Source of the DNA: Bidens hawaiensis
Lineage: Eukaryota > Streptophyta > Magnoliopsida > Asterales > Asteraceae
Direction: 5' to 3'
Assembly: GCA_021521415.1 (NCBI GenBank)
Contig: JAIQDT010000670.1
Span: 744,001 to 808,000 of the forward strand
Length of the DNA: 64,000 nt
Positions within the stretch are counted from its first letter, which is position 1, and each line of letters begins with the position of its first letter. The translations under genes were made by a program, and so were the position numbers. The notes under the pieces were generated by a model. That model was not told the DNA's origin. It worked only from the letters and a program-made list of their open reading frames with translations, and searched no databases. Shown here in pieces: positions 12,358 through 23,225 of this stretch.

Positions 12358-15300
12358 TTAGTCATGTCCACTTTGAAGAAGACCGGCAAGGGAAAACGGG
12401 CTGCTGAGGCCTCGTCGGAGGAGGTGGGGAAGGACAAGACAGTGAAGAGGTGGGATGAGATTCCCTGCAAGTTGAGACAGTCTGATTTCGACAGTCTCAT
12501 CGCCTCTCAGGGTTTTCTCCCTGAGTACGGCTGTATGCTCCCGGCGGCCGGGCAAACGGCGGCAGATCCGCCCACCGGCTATATCTCCTTATACTGCCAT
12601 TTTTTCACTCACTGCAACCTTCGTCTCCCGATGACAAGGTTTATGGGTGCGCTGCTTAAATTTCATGGGATTCACATATCCCAAGTCCATCCTTTTGGAC
12701 TTGTGCGCATGACTCACTTTGAGTTCATGTGCAAAGCTCAGCGCGAGGAGCCAACCCCTCGGCGCTTTCAATTTTTTTATAAGCCAAAAATCCAAGATTC
12801 TTGGTTCTCATTCGTTCCTCGCAGTCAGAAGGTCAAGTGCTGCACTGTTTCCTTCAAGAGCCTTCATGACTGGTCTGAGAAATTTTTCTATATTAAGGCT
12901 GGTGTGATTCTCATCCGCATGACCATGTGCGCGATCACTTCTGCGCCCGCGGATGTGAATGTTCTTAAGAACCCAACTGGCGCATGGGTTAATAAGTTGA
13001 CTGCTGAACCATCCCCCGCCAAGAATATTTGCGAGGAGGCGCTGGTGGGGGTTGGCATGAGCAGGAGGTGGGCCGACAGCGCGACTGAGCCTGCTATCCA
13101 AGTTAATGGATTATGTGAGTTATTAGCTCATTGCATTATTTCTGCGCGAATATAATTCGTTTTGCTGATATCATTTGTCTTGTTTTATGCAGTAAGCAAG
13201 GAGTACGTCCACGCCGCCTATGATGAGCATATGGAGGGTGGCTCTGTCGCGCTGGGCGCTGGGGAAGTTGGCTTCCCCGATCGCTTCGCTGATATGTTCA
13301 TCCCTGTTGATTTGGGATTTTGCTTTGACAGCGATGCGCCTGGTAGGCCTTTGTACTTATGCTTATGCCTTTAGAATACCAAATTTGGTTAACATTTATG
13401 TTGCACGTATTGTAGATGCGCTCGAGAACTATGAGCTGGAGCTCGCGGAAGAAGAGGTGGAGGAGGAAGCTGAGGTGCCACAACTCAAGCGTAAAGCTAA
13501 AGGGAAAACTGGCGCAGGGGCCAGTAAAAAACATAAGAAAAATGATGCCCCTGTTGCTCAGGATCCTCATACTCAGGCGAAGGGACTTAAGAAAACCAAG
13601 GGGTTTACCTCCAAGGTTTCCTTGTCTTCTTTGCCTCAAGGTGTGGGCAGTCCTCCTGTCCACACGAGGTATGGTGCCGCCACCTCCTCTCTTCGCGCGG
13701 CGGAAAAGGGAAGCGGCGCTGCGCCTGCTGTTTCCTCTTCAAGAGGTATACTTTGTTTATACTTTATGGTTTTATGAGCGTGATTCCGATAGAGTTATTA
13801 ATAAATCTTTGCTCACTCAAATGTTTGTAGAGCCGGCGACCTTGGTGGATCAACCTCAGGCGCAACAAGGTACCGAGGCTGCGCCGAAGGTTGCTTTGAA
13901 GTCCCCTGTTTTGCCCTCAAAAAGGGGGAAAATGGACTTCATGGCGATGTTTAACTCGCGAACGGCGGTGCGCCAAGGTATATATTGCGCTTTTATTTTC
14001 TGACTTTTTTCTTTTTAGATCAAGTCTTGAATCATTTCTCTTTGTTGGTTTTTTCTTAGGCATTATAGCTGGCACACAAGCTGCTGGCGGCACTGCTGGC
14101 GCCGGCGCCAGCGCCGTTGGTTCTGCTCCTGCTCTTGCAAGCACTGAATCTCCCCTCATTGGGATTACTAAGGAGCAGGAGGCTGTTTTACGCGCTGATC
14201 TCGCGGCGTCGAGACCTCCCTCACCTCCTCCTGCGCGCAGCCCTCCTCGCGAGACTGGTTTTGATTTTTCCAGGTCGCAGGAGAAAAGGCCTGTTACAGA
14301 GGAAGATGAGGAGGCCCATTTTAAAGACTCCGATGGCGGCCGCGCAAGCCCTGTAGCGCCACGAGATTTCGTGGCGCAGTCTTCTCATGGGGCTGGCGCT
14401 GACTTTTCTGCTTGCTCCCCGCAGGTATAAGTTCGTTTTGCTCCGCTGCGCGGACTTCCATATTAGTGTTTAGATGACTAGAACGTTGCCTTGTGTTTGC
14501 AGGAAGCCGATCACATATACCGCCCGAGATGGAATATTACTGAGGATAGCTCATTTCAGTCCATGGGGGTGTGTGAAGACTTCTGGGCTCACTCCGTGCC
14601 TCCAGCTGAAAGGAGGTTTCAGGAGGAGCGCGCCCGCGTGGACTTGCTCAACGACCATCTTTTCGCTGGGTCAGCGTTCTTTGCTGCCTCCCAAGAGCTT
14701 CGCTATGATTATGTAAAGGTGCGTGATGCTCTTGCGGAGGCCAAGCAAGAGGCTAAGGTATCTGCTTGGAATCTTTCTGACGCTCGAGAAAGAGCTGAGA
14801 AACTCCAAGCAGAACTCAGCGAGAACCGAGCAAGTGCCAACGCTGCCTTCGTGAAGCGCGGGCATGAGCTGCAGGCTGCGCGGGAGAAGCTGCAGGCAAC
14901 AGAGGCGGACGCGGCCAAGTATGCGCGGCGATGTGCGCGACTTGGAGCTGGATGCAGAGGCGCGTGACCAAGCGCTTGTGCAGTTTATCACTGACAAATC
15001 TTCATTAGAGAGTGAGGTTGCGCGCCTGAAGAAGGAGCTTGAGGCCGCGCGGGCAGAGAAGGATGAAGCCCTAGCGACGGCAGCGTCTAGCCAAGAAGCG
15101 CTCGATGCTGCGCGAGCGGAAAGGAAAGAGGCCTTGGCGGCAGCAGCGTCCGACAGAGAGGAGCTGAAACAGACCAAGGAAACTGTTGAGTTGTTAAACT
15201 CTCAGATTCCTGCTCTTGAGACGTCTGTTTCTTCCCTCGCGCAGGATCGCCAATGGCTAGTCTCACAGGGTATGACTCGTTGCGCTTATGCGATGAAATA

Positions 15301-15871
15301 CTCAAACGAGTTTCAGACCCTTGTGATGGATTGCAACGCTGCCTCGCGCTTGGTGGGTCGAGCTGAAGGGTTTAAGGATGGCTGTGAATATAGCATGCTG
15401 AAGAAGAACCCATCCGACTACCCTTATCAGCTCGACGTTGTCTGCGCGGACATGGCCGAGGTGGGGGAGAAGTATTTGAATACTCTCATTCCCATCCTTG
15501 AGCAGGTATTTTAACCTTAATGAGTTTACCTTGACTTATTTTCCTAGTCTTTTTGTACTCACACTTTTCCTTATGCTTTGCAGATAGCCTTGCTTGCTGA
15601 TCAGCCCGATCTCGGTGCTCTAAAGAAATTACTTGACGAGTGTGAAGGGGCTGGTGGCGGCGATGATGGCGCGGGTAATGCTGCCTCTGCTAGCGGCTCT
15701 GGCGTGGCCAAAGGACCCGCTCCTGACACTATTGTGATAGAAGACGACTCCATTCAAGACGAACAGCTTGACTATGGCAAGTTTGGAGATGACGAGAAGC
15801 GGGCTGCGCCAGATGCTGAGGGAGGTAATGATGAGGGCGATGAAGAGGCTGACGTCGACATAGAGACTTGA

Positions 15872-16677
15872 GAAGCCCTTCATGTTTTTTTTTTATTTGC
15901 AGTTTGTATCTCATCATTTTGTAAATTTGTAACCTTCTATGTTTTGGAATGAAATTTTGTTTTTCCCTTATTCGCATCTTGCGCATTCCCCATTCATCTC
16001 TTTATATTGCATGTTTGCTTGTTGAATATAAGATATGCTTGCACGTTGAAATAAGAACAAGGTTGTAAGGAAATTATTTTACTTAATCCTTGTCATATTT
16101 TAAGTGATTTTGCAATATCCTGACTATGTTGACACGTGCCTTGGCGTTTCATTATTCCTCTTTTGCGCGACGTTATCGCGCATTTATTATAGGGAATTAT
16201 GAGTTTTTTAGCCTTTACGTGTCAGTATGTGTTACTCTGATATCCATTACAATTCCATGCGCGACCTCGACCTGAGACCTTAACAACTATGTTTTGGCAT
16301 GTGCTTTGCCTTAGTTGTGCTTAGGTATTTTTATGGTCTAGCTGCGCAGCATGTAGGATGGATCTTGTGAGTGATTTGAGCTAAGGCTCGTATTATTGGG
16401 CTAAGGCCCTGAGCTAAGGCTCATATTATTGGGCTAAGGCCCTGACGTTTTAGAGTTAAAACTCGTTAACGCGTTTGAGCTTGAAGCTCGCGCATGTATG
16501 TTTTACTTCGTTTTATTTTTGTTTTGATGTCAATACAATGTTGTCATATTGCTCAAAATTAATAAAGGGAAGTGTGAAACATGTATGCAAAAGGTAATAG
16601 AACACACATTAAGAGAAGATAGCGCGTATCATTATTCATAATGGCTTAAAAAGCCTTGATTACAAACTTGACAATTT
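15872..16677. other. non-coding spacer between convergent antisense gene and pol
   Basis: This 0.8-kb AT-rich spacer separates the stop of the antisense gene from the stop of the integrase frame, so the two transcripts converge. It should hold the 3' end of the antisense transcript. At 16378-16444 a ~33-bp unit (GAGCTAAGGCTC.TATTATTG then GGCTAAGGCCCT) occurs twice and can form short hairpins. Confidence 0.6.
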
Positions 16678-18648
16678 TTACATGAAACATTTTCTAAGCT
16701 GTGCTGCGTTCCATGCGCGCGGGATCTTCTTTCCATTCAAATCTTTTAAAGCGTATGCGCCTTTTCCCAATTCTTCCGAGACTTGATAAGGTCCCTCCCA
16801 ATTGGGGGACATTTTTCCCGGGGGTATCGCGCGGCTAGCTTCATTGTTTCGAAGGACAAAATCATTCTTCTTGAAGTGGCATTCTTTCACGCGCTGATTG
16901 TAATACTTTTCTAGTTTTTTCTTGTATTTGGCTTCACTGATGATAGCCGCTTCTCTGCGCCCTTCAAGTAAGTTGAGATTCAACCTTCTTTCGCGCTCGT
17001 TATCAATCTTACTCATCATGAGCACTCTATGGGATGGGCATCCAATTTCTGCTGGAATCATAGCCTCCGTTCCATAGGTTAGGCTGAACGGGGATTCGCC
17101 ATTGCTGGTTTTGCTTAATGTCCTGTGCGCCCACAGGACATTAGGTAGCTCCTCGACCCATGAATGGGATTCTCCCTCCAACCTTTTCTTCAGCCCATTT
17201 AGCAAGCTTTGGTTCGCGAGCTCCACTTGGCCATTCCCCTGAGGGTGGTATACTGAAAGGAAGATTTGGTTGATGCGCAATTCCTTGAGCCAGCTGGATA
17301 TCTTCCTGTCGGTGAATTGTTTGCCATTGTCGCTCACAATTTCCATGGGCAGGCCAAAACGGCATATGATGTGGCTCCAGATAAATTGTTTCATCGCCTC
17401 GGCTGTGATTTTTGCTAGTGGCTTGGCTTCAACCCATTTTGTGAAATAGTCTACTGCCACTACCAAAAATTTTGCTCGCCTTTGCGCTTGCGGTAGGGGA
17501 CCCACAATATCGATTGCCCATTTGTGGAAAGGCCATGCGGAGGTCACCGGAATCAAATTGTTCTTTGGCCGCATGGTGTTTGGCGCATAGCTCTGACACG
17601 CTTTGCATTTTTGGATCTCTTTTAACGCGTCCAAGTACATGCCTGGCCAATAGTAACCTGCGCTCATTGCCTTGGCAACCACCATGCGCGGGCCAGCATG
17701 TATTCCACAGATTCCTTCGTGTATATCTCTGATCACATAGCTTGCTTCCTCAGCATCTAGGCATTTCATGAGCGGTCCAAGATAAGAGCGTCGATATAAT
17801 GTACCATCAAGCAGTTCATAGTTCTGCGACTTGTGTCTTATCTTCCTCGCCTGTGTGCGATCGTCCGGTACCTTTCCCTCCTTCAAGAATTCCATTATTG
17901 GAGTTATCCATGATGAAGGGGTTGTATGAATTACAAGGACAGACTTCGCTCCCACCGACGGGTTGCTCATTACTTCTACCCTGACATCTTTGCCAAAGTG
18001 ATCGAAGCTGGTTGATGCCATCTTACTCAGCGCGTCAGCAGACTTGTTTTCACTGCGCGGAATATGTATGATTCTGAAGAAGTCAAATTGCTCGATGAGC
18101 TTTTTCGCCTGCTCTAGATACAGAGGCATGGTGTTCTCCTTGGCATCATAAAGGCCATTGACCTGTGCTGCTACCAAGTATGAATCAACATGGGCCTCTA
18201 GCTTTTTAACTCCGAACTTGTGCGCGATGCGCAGACCAGCCAGCAGGGCTTCATACTCAGCTTTGTTGGTGCTCTTGAAATCCAACTTGATTGCGTAAGT
18301 ATACTCATGACTTTCTGGATCCACCAGCTTGAGGCCTGCGCCGGACCCTTCATTGTTTGAAGCTCCATCAGTGAATAATCTCCAAACATTCTCTTCATTA
18401 TTGGCTCGCGGAGGGTCTACCTCGCGCTGAGCCTCTTCAATTTTTCCTTCAGGGATTTCTGCGATGAAATCAGCTAAGACTTGTCCCTTTATTGCTGGAC
18501 GGGGCTTATAGGCGATCGTGTGCTCTCCTAATTCCAGCGCCCATTTTGTCAGCCTTCCTGAGAGCGCGGGACGCCGCAAGACTTGCTGGATGTTGTAACC
18601 AGTCAGAACTTCAATAGGATGACCATTGAAATATCTATGAAGCTTGCG
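16678..18648 (-). pseudogene. pol: dual RNase H and integrase part of the Tat pol
   Basis: The frame resumes about 18648 with the end of the first RNase H (RKLHRYF, then LSGRLTKWALELGEH) and runs open to 16678. A second, archaeal-type RNase H follows with FTDGASNNEGSG, NKAEYEALLAGL, VDSYLVAAQ and SADALSKMA, supplying the acidic catalytic positions. The integrase has an HHCC finger (IHEGICGIHAG, then CKACQSY), the D-D-E core (AIDIVGPLP, VSDNGKQF, GQVELANQ) and a GPY-type C-terminal module (NWEGPYQV). The dual RNase H is typical of Tat elements. The frame differs from that of gag-pro-RT by one base, so translation of the fused polyprotein is interrupted. A programmed shift is possible but nothing in the sequence supports it. 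Confidence 0.9.
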
Positions 18649-21600
18649 CGACGCTTGTTAGTGACAAAACTAACTTTTCCATGATCGAGTAGCACGTCTC
18701 AGGATCTGTCAGCACCCGACTCACATTATAGATTGGTGTTTGGATTCCCTTGCGATCCACCAACAACACTGCGCCGATGGCGCGCTCTCCTGCTGACATG
18801 TACAATGTTAGAGTTTCGCCAGGAAGTGGAGCTGTGAGCGCAGGCAGATTTATCAGACATTCTTTTATCTCACTGAAAGCTTGGTCGGCCTTAGGCGTCC
18901 ACTTGAATTGGCTTTTCTTTAGGCAATTTCTCAATGTGTTAACGAATGGGGTAGATTTGCTTGCATGGTTCGCTAGGAACCTGTTGATTGATACCAATCT
19001 ACCATTCAACTTTTGAACTTCTTTTATGGTGGATGGTGAGGGCATGTCAAGGATAGCCTCCACCTTCTCTGGGTTCACCTTGAAACCATCCTTGGTGACC
19101 ATTACACCGAGAAATTTCCCTTCTTCTACGCCAAATGTGCATTTGCTCGGGTTGAGCTTCATGTTTACTTCCTTTAGGCGCCAAAGGGTTTCTTCGATGT
19201 CTTTGAGCATTTGTTTTTCCTCCCTGCTTTTGATCACCAAATCATCCACGTAGACTTCTAGGTTTCTTCCAATTTGCTCGTTGAAAACCGCGTCCATGAG
19301 TCTTTGGTATGTGGCTCCCGCATTCTTCAAACCAAAGGGCATTTTTGTGTAACAAAAAACATCCTTGTCGGTTCTGAAGGCAGTCTTGTCCTCGTCTTGT
19401 GGTGCCATTTGAATTTGGTGATAGCCCTTATAGGCATCCAGAAAACATTTGAGCTTAAATGGCGCCACAGAGTCCACCTTCGCGTCAATGTTTGGGAGGG
19501 GGTAACAATCTTTTGGACATGCTTTGTTGAGGTCTTTGAAGTCAATGAACATCCTCCATGACCCGTTGCTCTTCTTTACCATCACAGGATTGGCTACCCA
19601 TGTCTGGTATCGTATTGGGCGGATGATGTTTGCGCGCAGTAGATCCTCTACTTGCTCATTCATGGCCTTTGCCTTCTCATCCCCCATGATTCTCTTCTTT
19701 TGAGCAATTGGCTCTACGGACTTGAACGTGTTGAGAGAATGTTGCGCCAGGTCTCGCGGAACCCCAGTCATATCCGAATGTTGCCACGCGAAGATCGACA
19801 TATACGTTGTGAGCAATCTTTTCATTCTCAACCTTGTGTCGTCTGATATCGTAGCTCCAATTGTGATTGTTTGCTCTGGGAATTTTGGGTTGAGAATCCA
19901 TTCCTCTGGCGCGTTGTTTGCCATTGGAAGTTTCATTCTCCCTTCCCGCGGAATACTTGTCACTGCGCACAAATGATCTCGGTATACAAATGTTACACCT
20001 GTTGGTGTTGGGAACCCCAACGCGCCGTGCGCTGGCGACGGTATGGCGTTGAATTGGGCAATCGTTCCTCTACCCAAGATCATATTGTGGCATGAAGTGG
20101 TGGGCAAGACCAAGAAGTTGACAATTTCAGCTCGCTTGTGTTTCTCATCCCCCATAGTTAGTTCAAATTGTATCTCACCTAAGGGGTGAATGATTTCATT
20201 TAAAACACCCGAGATTGGTGCATTCACAATTTCGAGCCTTGCTTGGTCTGCTGGATCCAACTTCCTGAAACATTGCTCATACATGATGTCTGATTCACTG
20301 CCAGTGTCCACCAGGACTTTTGACACTTCATAATGAGCAATGTGTGTAGTGATGACTAGAGGACTACTGATAGAAGGGCATCCCCTGATTCTTGGGAAGA
20401 TTACTTGTTGCTCGCGCCAATCTCCTTGGACTTGCGCGGTTCTCTTTCTCGATCTTTGCCCTTGCCTTCCTCCCTCGGCTACACAGATTCTTTTGAACTT
20501 TTTGCTGGCTGAGGCTCCATCTGGTTGTTCATTCTCTGGTCTTGGGTTTTTCACCAGGTGAGCCAACTTGCCTGATTTCACATCTCTTTCAATCGCATCC
20601 TTCAAATGGTGGCATGCATCGGTGTTGTGCCCTGTGGACTTGTGAAACTCACAATAATTGCCACTGTTTGGTGGTCCCTTATAGTGTAGTGGCTTGGGGC
20701 TTTTAAACTGGACATTCTCTGTGCTTAACACTTGTGAAGGCGTTTTAGTGAGGGGAGTCCATATTCTTGGTAGAGGTCTGTTAGGCTCTCTGCCCCCCTC
20801 CCTCTTGTCACCCTCTCCGCGATTACGACTGTCTTTTTGGGGCTGGGGTGAGCTTGGTTGCGCCTGCTTTTCTGCGGGAGAAAAACTGGTTTGTTGCAAC
20901 CTGGACCATACAGAGTTTTGTTTGCCCCTCCTTTCGTTGTTGCGCGGTGCTTCTGCTTGGTGCTCTCTTTCTCTTGCTCTATCTTGGGCAATTTGTTTTT
21001 CATTTCGCGCGAAGACTCGCGATGCTTCCATTAGCTTGGCCCAAGTGGTTGGCATGCCATCTCTGCTCACGAGAGCTCTGCGGAGTTGATCACTGCGCGC
21101 ACCTTGTATAAAGGCCACGCGCAAGAGTTGCTCAGTGATACCTCCAATTGCAAGAGATTCCTGATTGAAACGAGTTATGTAGTCTTCAATCGTTTCATCA
21201 TTCCTGCGCACGCAGTGCATGATGTCATCAGGGTCGCGCGTGTGTCTGCGCTGCTGTACGAAGTGAGCTTGGAACTTCTCCAATAGCTCTTCGAACCCAT
21301 CGATTTGCCCAGTCGGCAAGCTTTCGAACCAGACACGCGCCGCGCCCGTGAGGCAGCGAGCAAACATGTGACACCATGTTGGCATCGTCCAGCTTTCTAG
21401 GTTTCCAGTGTTATAAAAACCTTGTAAGAAATCGTCTGGATCTGTTGTGCCATCGTACTTGCCCAACCCACTTGGCATCTTGGTTTTGTGTTGAATGGGA
21501 GCCTTCGCGATGCGCTCAGTGAATTTTGAATGCTTCACCAAGATGGCTGGCCTGTACGGTGTGGTTACGTCCACTTGCCCTCTCGCTGGTGGGTTGTACG

Positions 21601-22183
21601 GTGTGTACAGATCCAGATCGGCTTTGGCTCCAGGCGCCATGTTCATGTGCGCGCGGAGCTGTGGGCCTCCTGCATGAGTATCTCGCGTCTTCCTCATGCT
21701 GTGCACTTCTTCATCACTAAAATCAGCGTGTTCAGTGTGAACAGAGTGACCATCTTCCGGCGCGCGCGCCCCTTTTGTTGTTCCTTGAATGATTTGCTTA
21801 TCAAACCCGAGCCTTTGTGTTAGGTCGGCTAACTTTTTGTGTTTGACCAGCTCATTGTATTTGTCCATTAAACGCCGTTGTTCGTTTATGAGCCATTCTT
21901 TAGGGTCATTTGTTTCATCTTCTGGACCCATTGGTCCTTTTTGTTTCGCGCCGGTCAAATTTTGGAACGTGAGATCGTCTGGAGGAGTTTCAGTCTGGCT
22001 ATGAGGAGTTGTGATGAAGGGATGGTTACTGGTGGTGCGCGCAGAATCACGCGGCACCCTCAGAAACTGCTGTCCCTCATTAACATCCTCACGCTCAATA
22101 TCATCCAGAACTTGATCGCTGTTTCGAACACCAGAAACCATGGTGAAGTTTTTCAGAGAGAACTGATGAGATTTTGTTGCCAT
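18635..22183 (-). CDS. gag-pro-RT: gag-protease-reverse transcriptase polyprotein of the Tat element
   Basis: The open frame starts at ATG 22183, only 22 bases inside the 5' LTR. An upstream TTG at 22204 is not a credible start. The product is 1182 residues. A disordered N-terminus precedes a retrotransposon Gag domain (GLGKYDGTTDPDDFL, ARVWFESLP, IEDYITRFNQ). A Cys/His segment (YCEFHKSTGHNTDACHHLK) resembles the modified knuckle of this group. The aspartic protease has VLVDTGSESDIMYE. The RT has MFIDFKDLNKACPKD, FLDAYKGYHQI, MPFGLKNAGATYQ and the catalytic YVDD. The frame ends at 18635 just inside RNase H because of a one-base shift, after which the true sequence continues in another frame. 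Otherwise it carries no stop in 3.5 kb, so decay is recent. Confidence 0.93.
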   Translation of the reverse strand: MATKSHQFSLKNFTMVSGVRNSDQVLDDIEREDVNEGQQFLRVPRDSARTTSNHPFITTPHSQTETPPDDLTFQNLTGAKQKGPMGPEDETNDPKEWLINEQRRLMDKYNELVKHKKLADLTQRLGFDKQIIQGTTKGARAPEDGHSVHTEHADFSDEEVHSMRKTRDTHAGGPQLRAHMNMAPGAKADLDLYTPYNPPARGQVDVTTPYRPAILVKHSKFTERIAKAPIQHKTKMPSGLGKYDGTTDPDDFLQGFYNTGNLESWTMPTWCHMFARCLTGAARVWFESLPTGQIDGFEELLEKFQAHFVQQRRHTRDPDDIMHCVRRNDETIEDYITRFNQESLAIGGITEQLLRVAFIQGARSDQLRRALVSRDGMPTTWAKLMEASRVFARNEKQIAQDRAREREHQAEAPRNNERRGKQNSVWSRLQQTSFSPAEKQAQPSSPQPQKDSRNRGEGDKREGGREPNRPLPRIWTPLTKTPSQVLSTENVQFKSPKPLHYKGPPNSGNYCEFHKSTGHNTDACHHLKDAIERDVKSGKLAHLVKNPRPENEQPDGASASKKFKRICVAEGGRQGQRSRKRTAQVQGDWREQQVIFPRIRGCPSISSPLVITTHIAHYEVSKVLVDTGSESDIMYEQCFRKLDPADQARLEIVNAPISGVLNEIIHPLGEIQFELTMGDEKHKRAEIVNFLVLPTTSCHNMILGRGTIAQFNAIPSPAHGALGFPTPTGVTFVYRDHLCAVTSIPREGRMKLPMANNAPEEWILNPKFPEQTITIGATISDDTRLRMKRLLTTYMSIFAWQHSDMTGVPRDLAQHSLNTFKSVEPIAQKKRIMGDEKAKAMNEQVEDLLRANIIRPIRYQTWVANPVMVKKSNGSWRMFIDFKDLNKACPKDCYPLPNIDAKVDSVAPFKLKCFLDAYKGYHQIQMAPQDEDKTAFRTDKDVFCYTKMPFGLKNAGATYQRLMDAVFNEQIGRNLEVYVDDLVIKSREEKQMLKDIEETLWRLKEVNMKLNPSKCTFGVEEGKFLGVMVTKDGFKVNPEKVEAILDMPSPSTIKEVQKLNGRLVSINRFLANHASKSTPFVNTLRNCLKKSQFKWTPKADQAFSEIKECLINLPALTAPLPGETLTLYMSAGERAIGAVLLVDRKGIQTPIYNVSRVLTDPETCYSIMEKLVLSLTSVAQAS

Positions 22184-22190
22184 TGTAACA

Positions 22191-22203
22191 GGTGATGGCG
22201 CCA
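22191..22203 (-). promoter_or_regulatory. candidate primer-binding site of the Tat element
   Basis: Minus strand TGGCGCCATCACC begins one base inside the 5' LTR. The first seven bases match the usual tRNA-Asp type primer site (TGGCGCC), but the rest differs, so the tRNA is uncertain. It lies 8 bases upstream of the gag ATG. Confidence 0.6.
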
Positions 22204-22204
22204 A

Positions 22205-23220
22205 TGAAGAAACGTGGATCGGCTCACTGGTAGACGATCAACTTTCCTCGGGTATGAGTATGCTATTTCACCGATGGTTCTCCGGAGTATGAGTTCTTCC
22301 ACCTACAAAACGAGCAGCACCGTGAACTTACCCCTCAGAAAGGGACAGAGGGGTCCTCTTTGGGGTAACCCTCCGGTGTGAGAATAAGAGATTGTAGGAG
22401 AAGATAATAATAATCTGAGTGTGAGTAAGGAATTGGAATGTATTTTCTTGCTTACCTCCCATTGTGGAGGTGGTGTGGTATTTATAGTGTTAGGGTTTCC
22501 AATGATTGGGCTCAGATCCCATTAGGGCCTTTTTGGCCTCCTCCTATTGCTTTGCGCCACGTGTCCTTAGGACACCTGGTGCTTTTTCATTGATTATTCT
22601 CTGACCCAGGCATTTTACCTGACCCATGTGCAATCACGTGGTAGCACATGGGTTTTGCTGAGTTGTCCACCTTTCATTGGCAGCTGTCAACATCAGCATA
22701 TTCTTATTCCTTAAAGGATACATTCTGGAAGGTTGTCTGACGAGCACAATCAAGGTTGTCCTTATCCTGATTTGGATAAGGACGAGGTTGATTATGTGCA
22801 CGTGTGATATGTGCCTATCATGAGGATGCGCGAAGTCTTCTCTTTATTCTCACGCGCAGATGTTTCATGCGCAGATGTGATATGCGCAAGCATATGTAAT
22901 ATGCGCCACGCGCAGATGTGATATGCGTGAGCATATATGATGCGTGAGCATGCGATATGCGCCACGCGCAGATGCGCCACGCGCAGATGTGATATGCGTG
23001 AGCATATATGGTGCGCGAGCATGTGATACGCGTGAGCATATGTGATGCGTGAGCATATATGATATGCGTGAGCATATGTGATGCGTGAGCATATGTGATA
23101 TGCGCCGTGCGCATAGGTTTTGGCTTTGTGCCTTCATGATATCTTGATTTCAAGCCTCTTGTCTATATCTTGTGGGTTGACCCGCCCCGCTCGATATTAA
23201 GGCGGATACATACCTCTTCA
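22205..23220 (-). repeat. 5' LTR of the Tat element (right copy)
   Basis: A 1016-bp LTR adjoining the primer-binding site and followed by the TTACC target duplication at 23221-23225. It holds the same minisatellite as the left LTR (about 22804-23112). In element orientation it should carry the promoter for gag-pol. Confidence 0.95.
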
Positions 23221-23225
23221 TTACC

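Larger units (their letters stand above)
4814..15871 (+). pseudogene. antisense additional gene of the Tat element, gypsy-type transposon domain, interrupted
   Basis: A seven-exon gene runs opposite to gag-pol: 4814-4872 joined to 12363-13114, then 13193-13342, 13416-13745, 13831-13977, 14060-14424, 14503-15505 and 15584-15871. The introns are 73-85 bp with GT-AG ends and keep the frame. The frame from ATG 4814 continues exactly across the nested LTR element once one TTAGT copy is removed. The deduced product is about 1030 residues. The N-terminal part (IASQGFLPEYG, later FFTHCNLRLP) matches the plant 'putative gypsy-type transposon' domain, Pfam Transposase_28. A basic stretch (KRKAKGK, SKKHKK) could be a nuclear signal, followed by a Pro/Ala-rich linker, a long coiled coil in exon 6 and an acidic tail. 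A one-base insertion near 14920-14930 shifts the frame within the coiled coil. Function is unknown; this gene class is known as antisense extra ORFs in Tat elements. The 7.5-kb insertion and the frameshift should abolish it here. Confidence 0.85.
3198..23220 (-). mobile_element. full-length Tat-lineage Ty3/gypsy LTR retrotransposon
   Basis: Two direct 1016-bp repeats beginning TGAAGAAACG and ending CTTCA bound the element. The 5-bp duplication TTACC flanks both ends (3193-3197 and 23221-23225). Read on the minus strand, the order is 5' LTR (22205-23220), primer-binding site, gag-protease-RT, dual RNase H, integrase, an antisense gene, a polypurine tract and the 3' LTR (3198-4213). The archaeal-type second RNase H and the antisense extra gene are known marks of the Tat/Ogre/Retand group. 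Removing the nested insertion leaves about 12.5 kb. The LTRs differ at about eleven sites counted by eye, so insertion is fairly recent. A frameshift in pol and the insertion in the antisense gene argue that this copy is not autonomous now. Confidence 0.95.

Noticed and set aside
12244..12362. N-terminal extension of the 303-residue frame into the nested LTR
   Set aside because: It begins at GTG inside another element; the true upstream exon is 4814-4872.
22184..22204. Gag start at the first listed codon
   Set aside because: That codon is TTG in the primer-binding region; the first ATG is at 22183.
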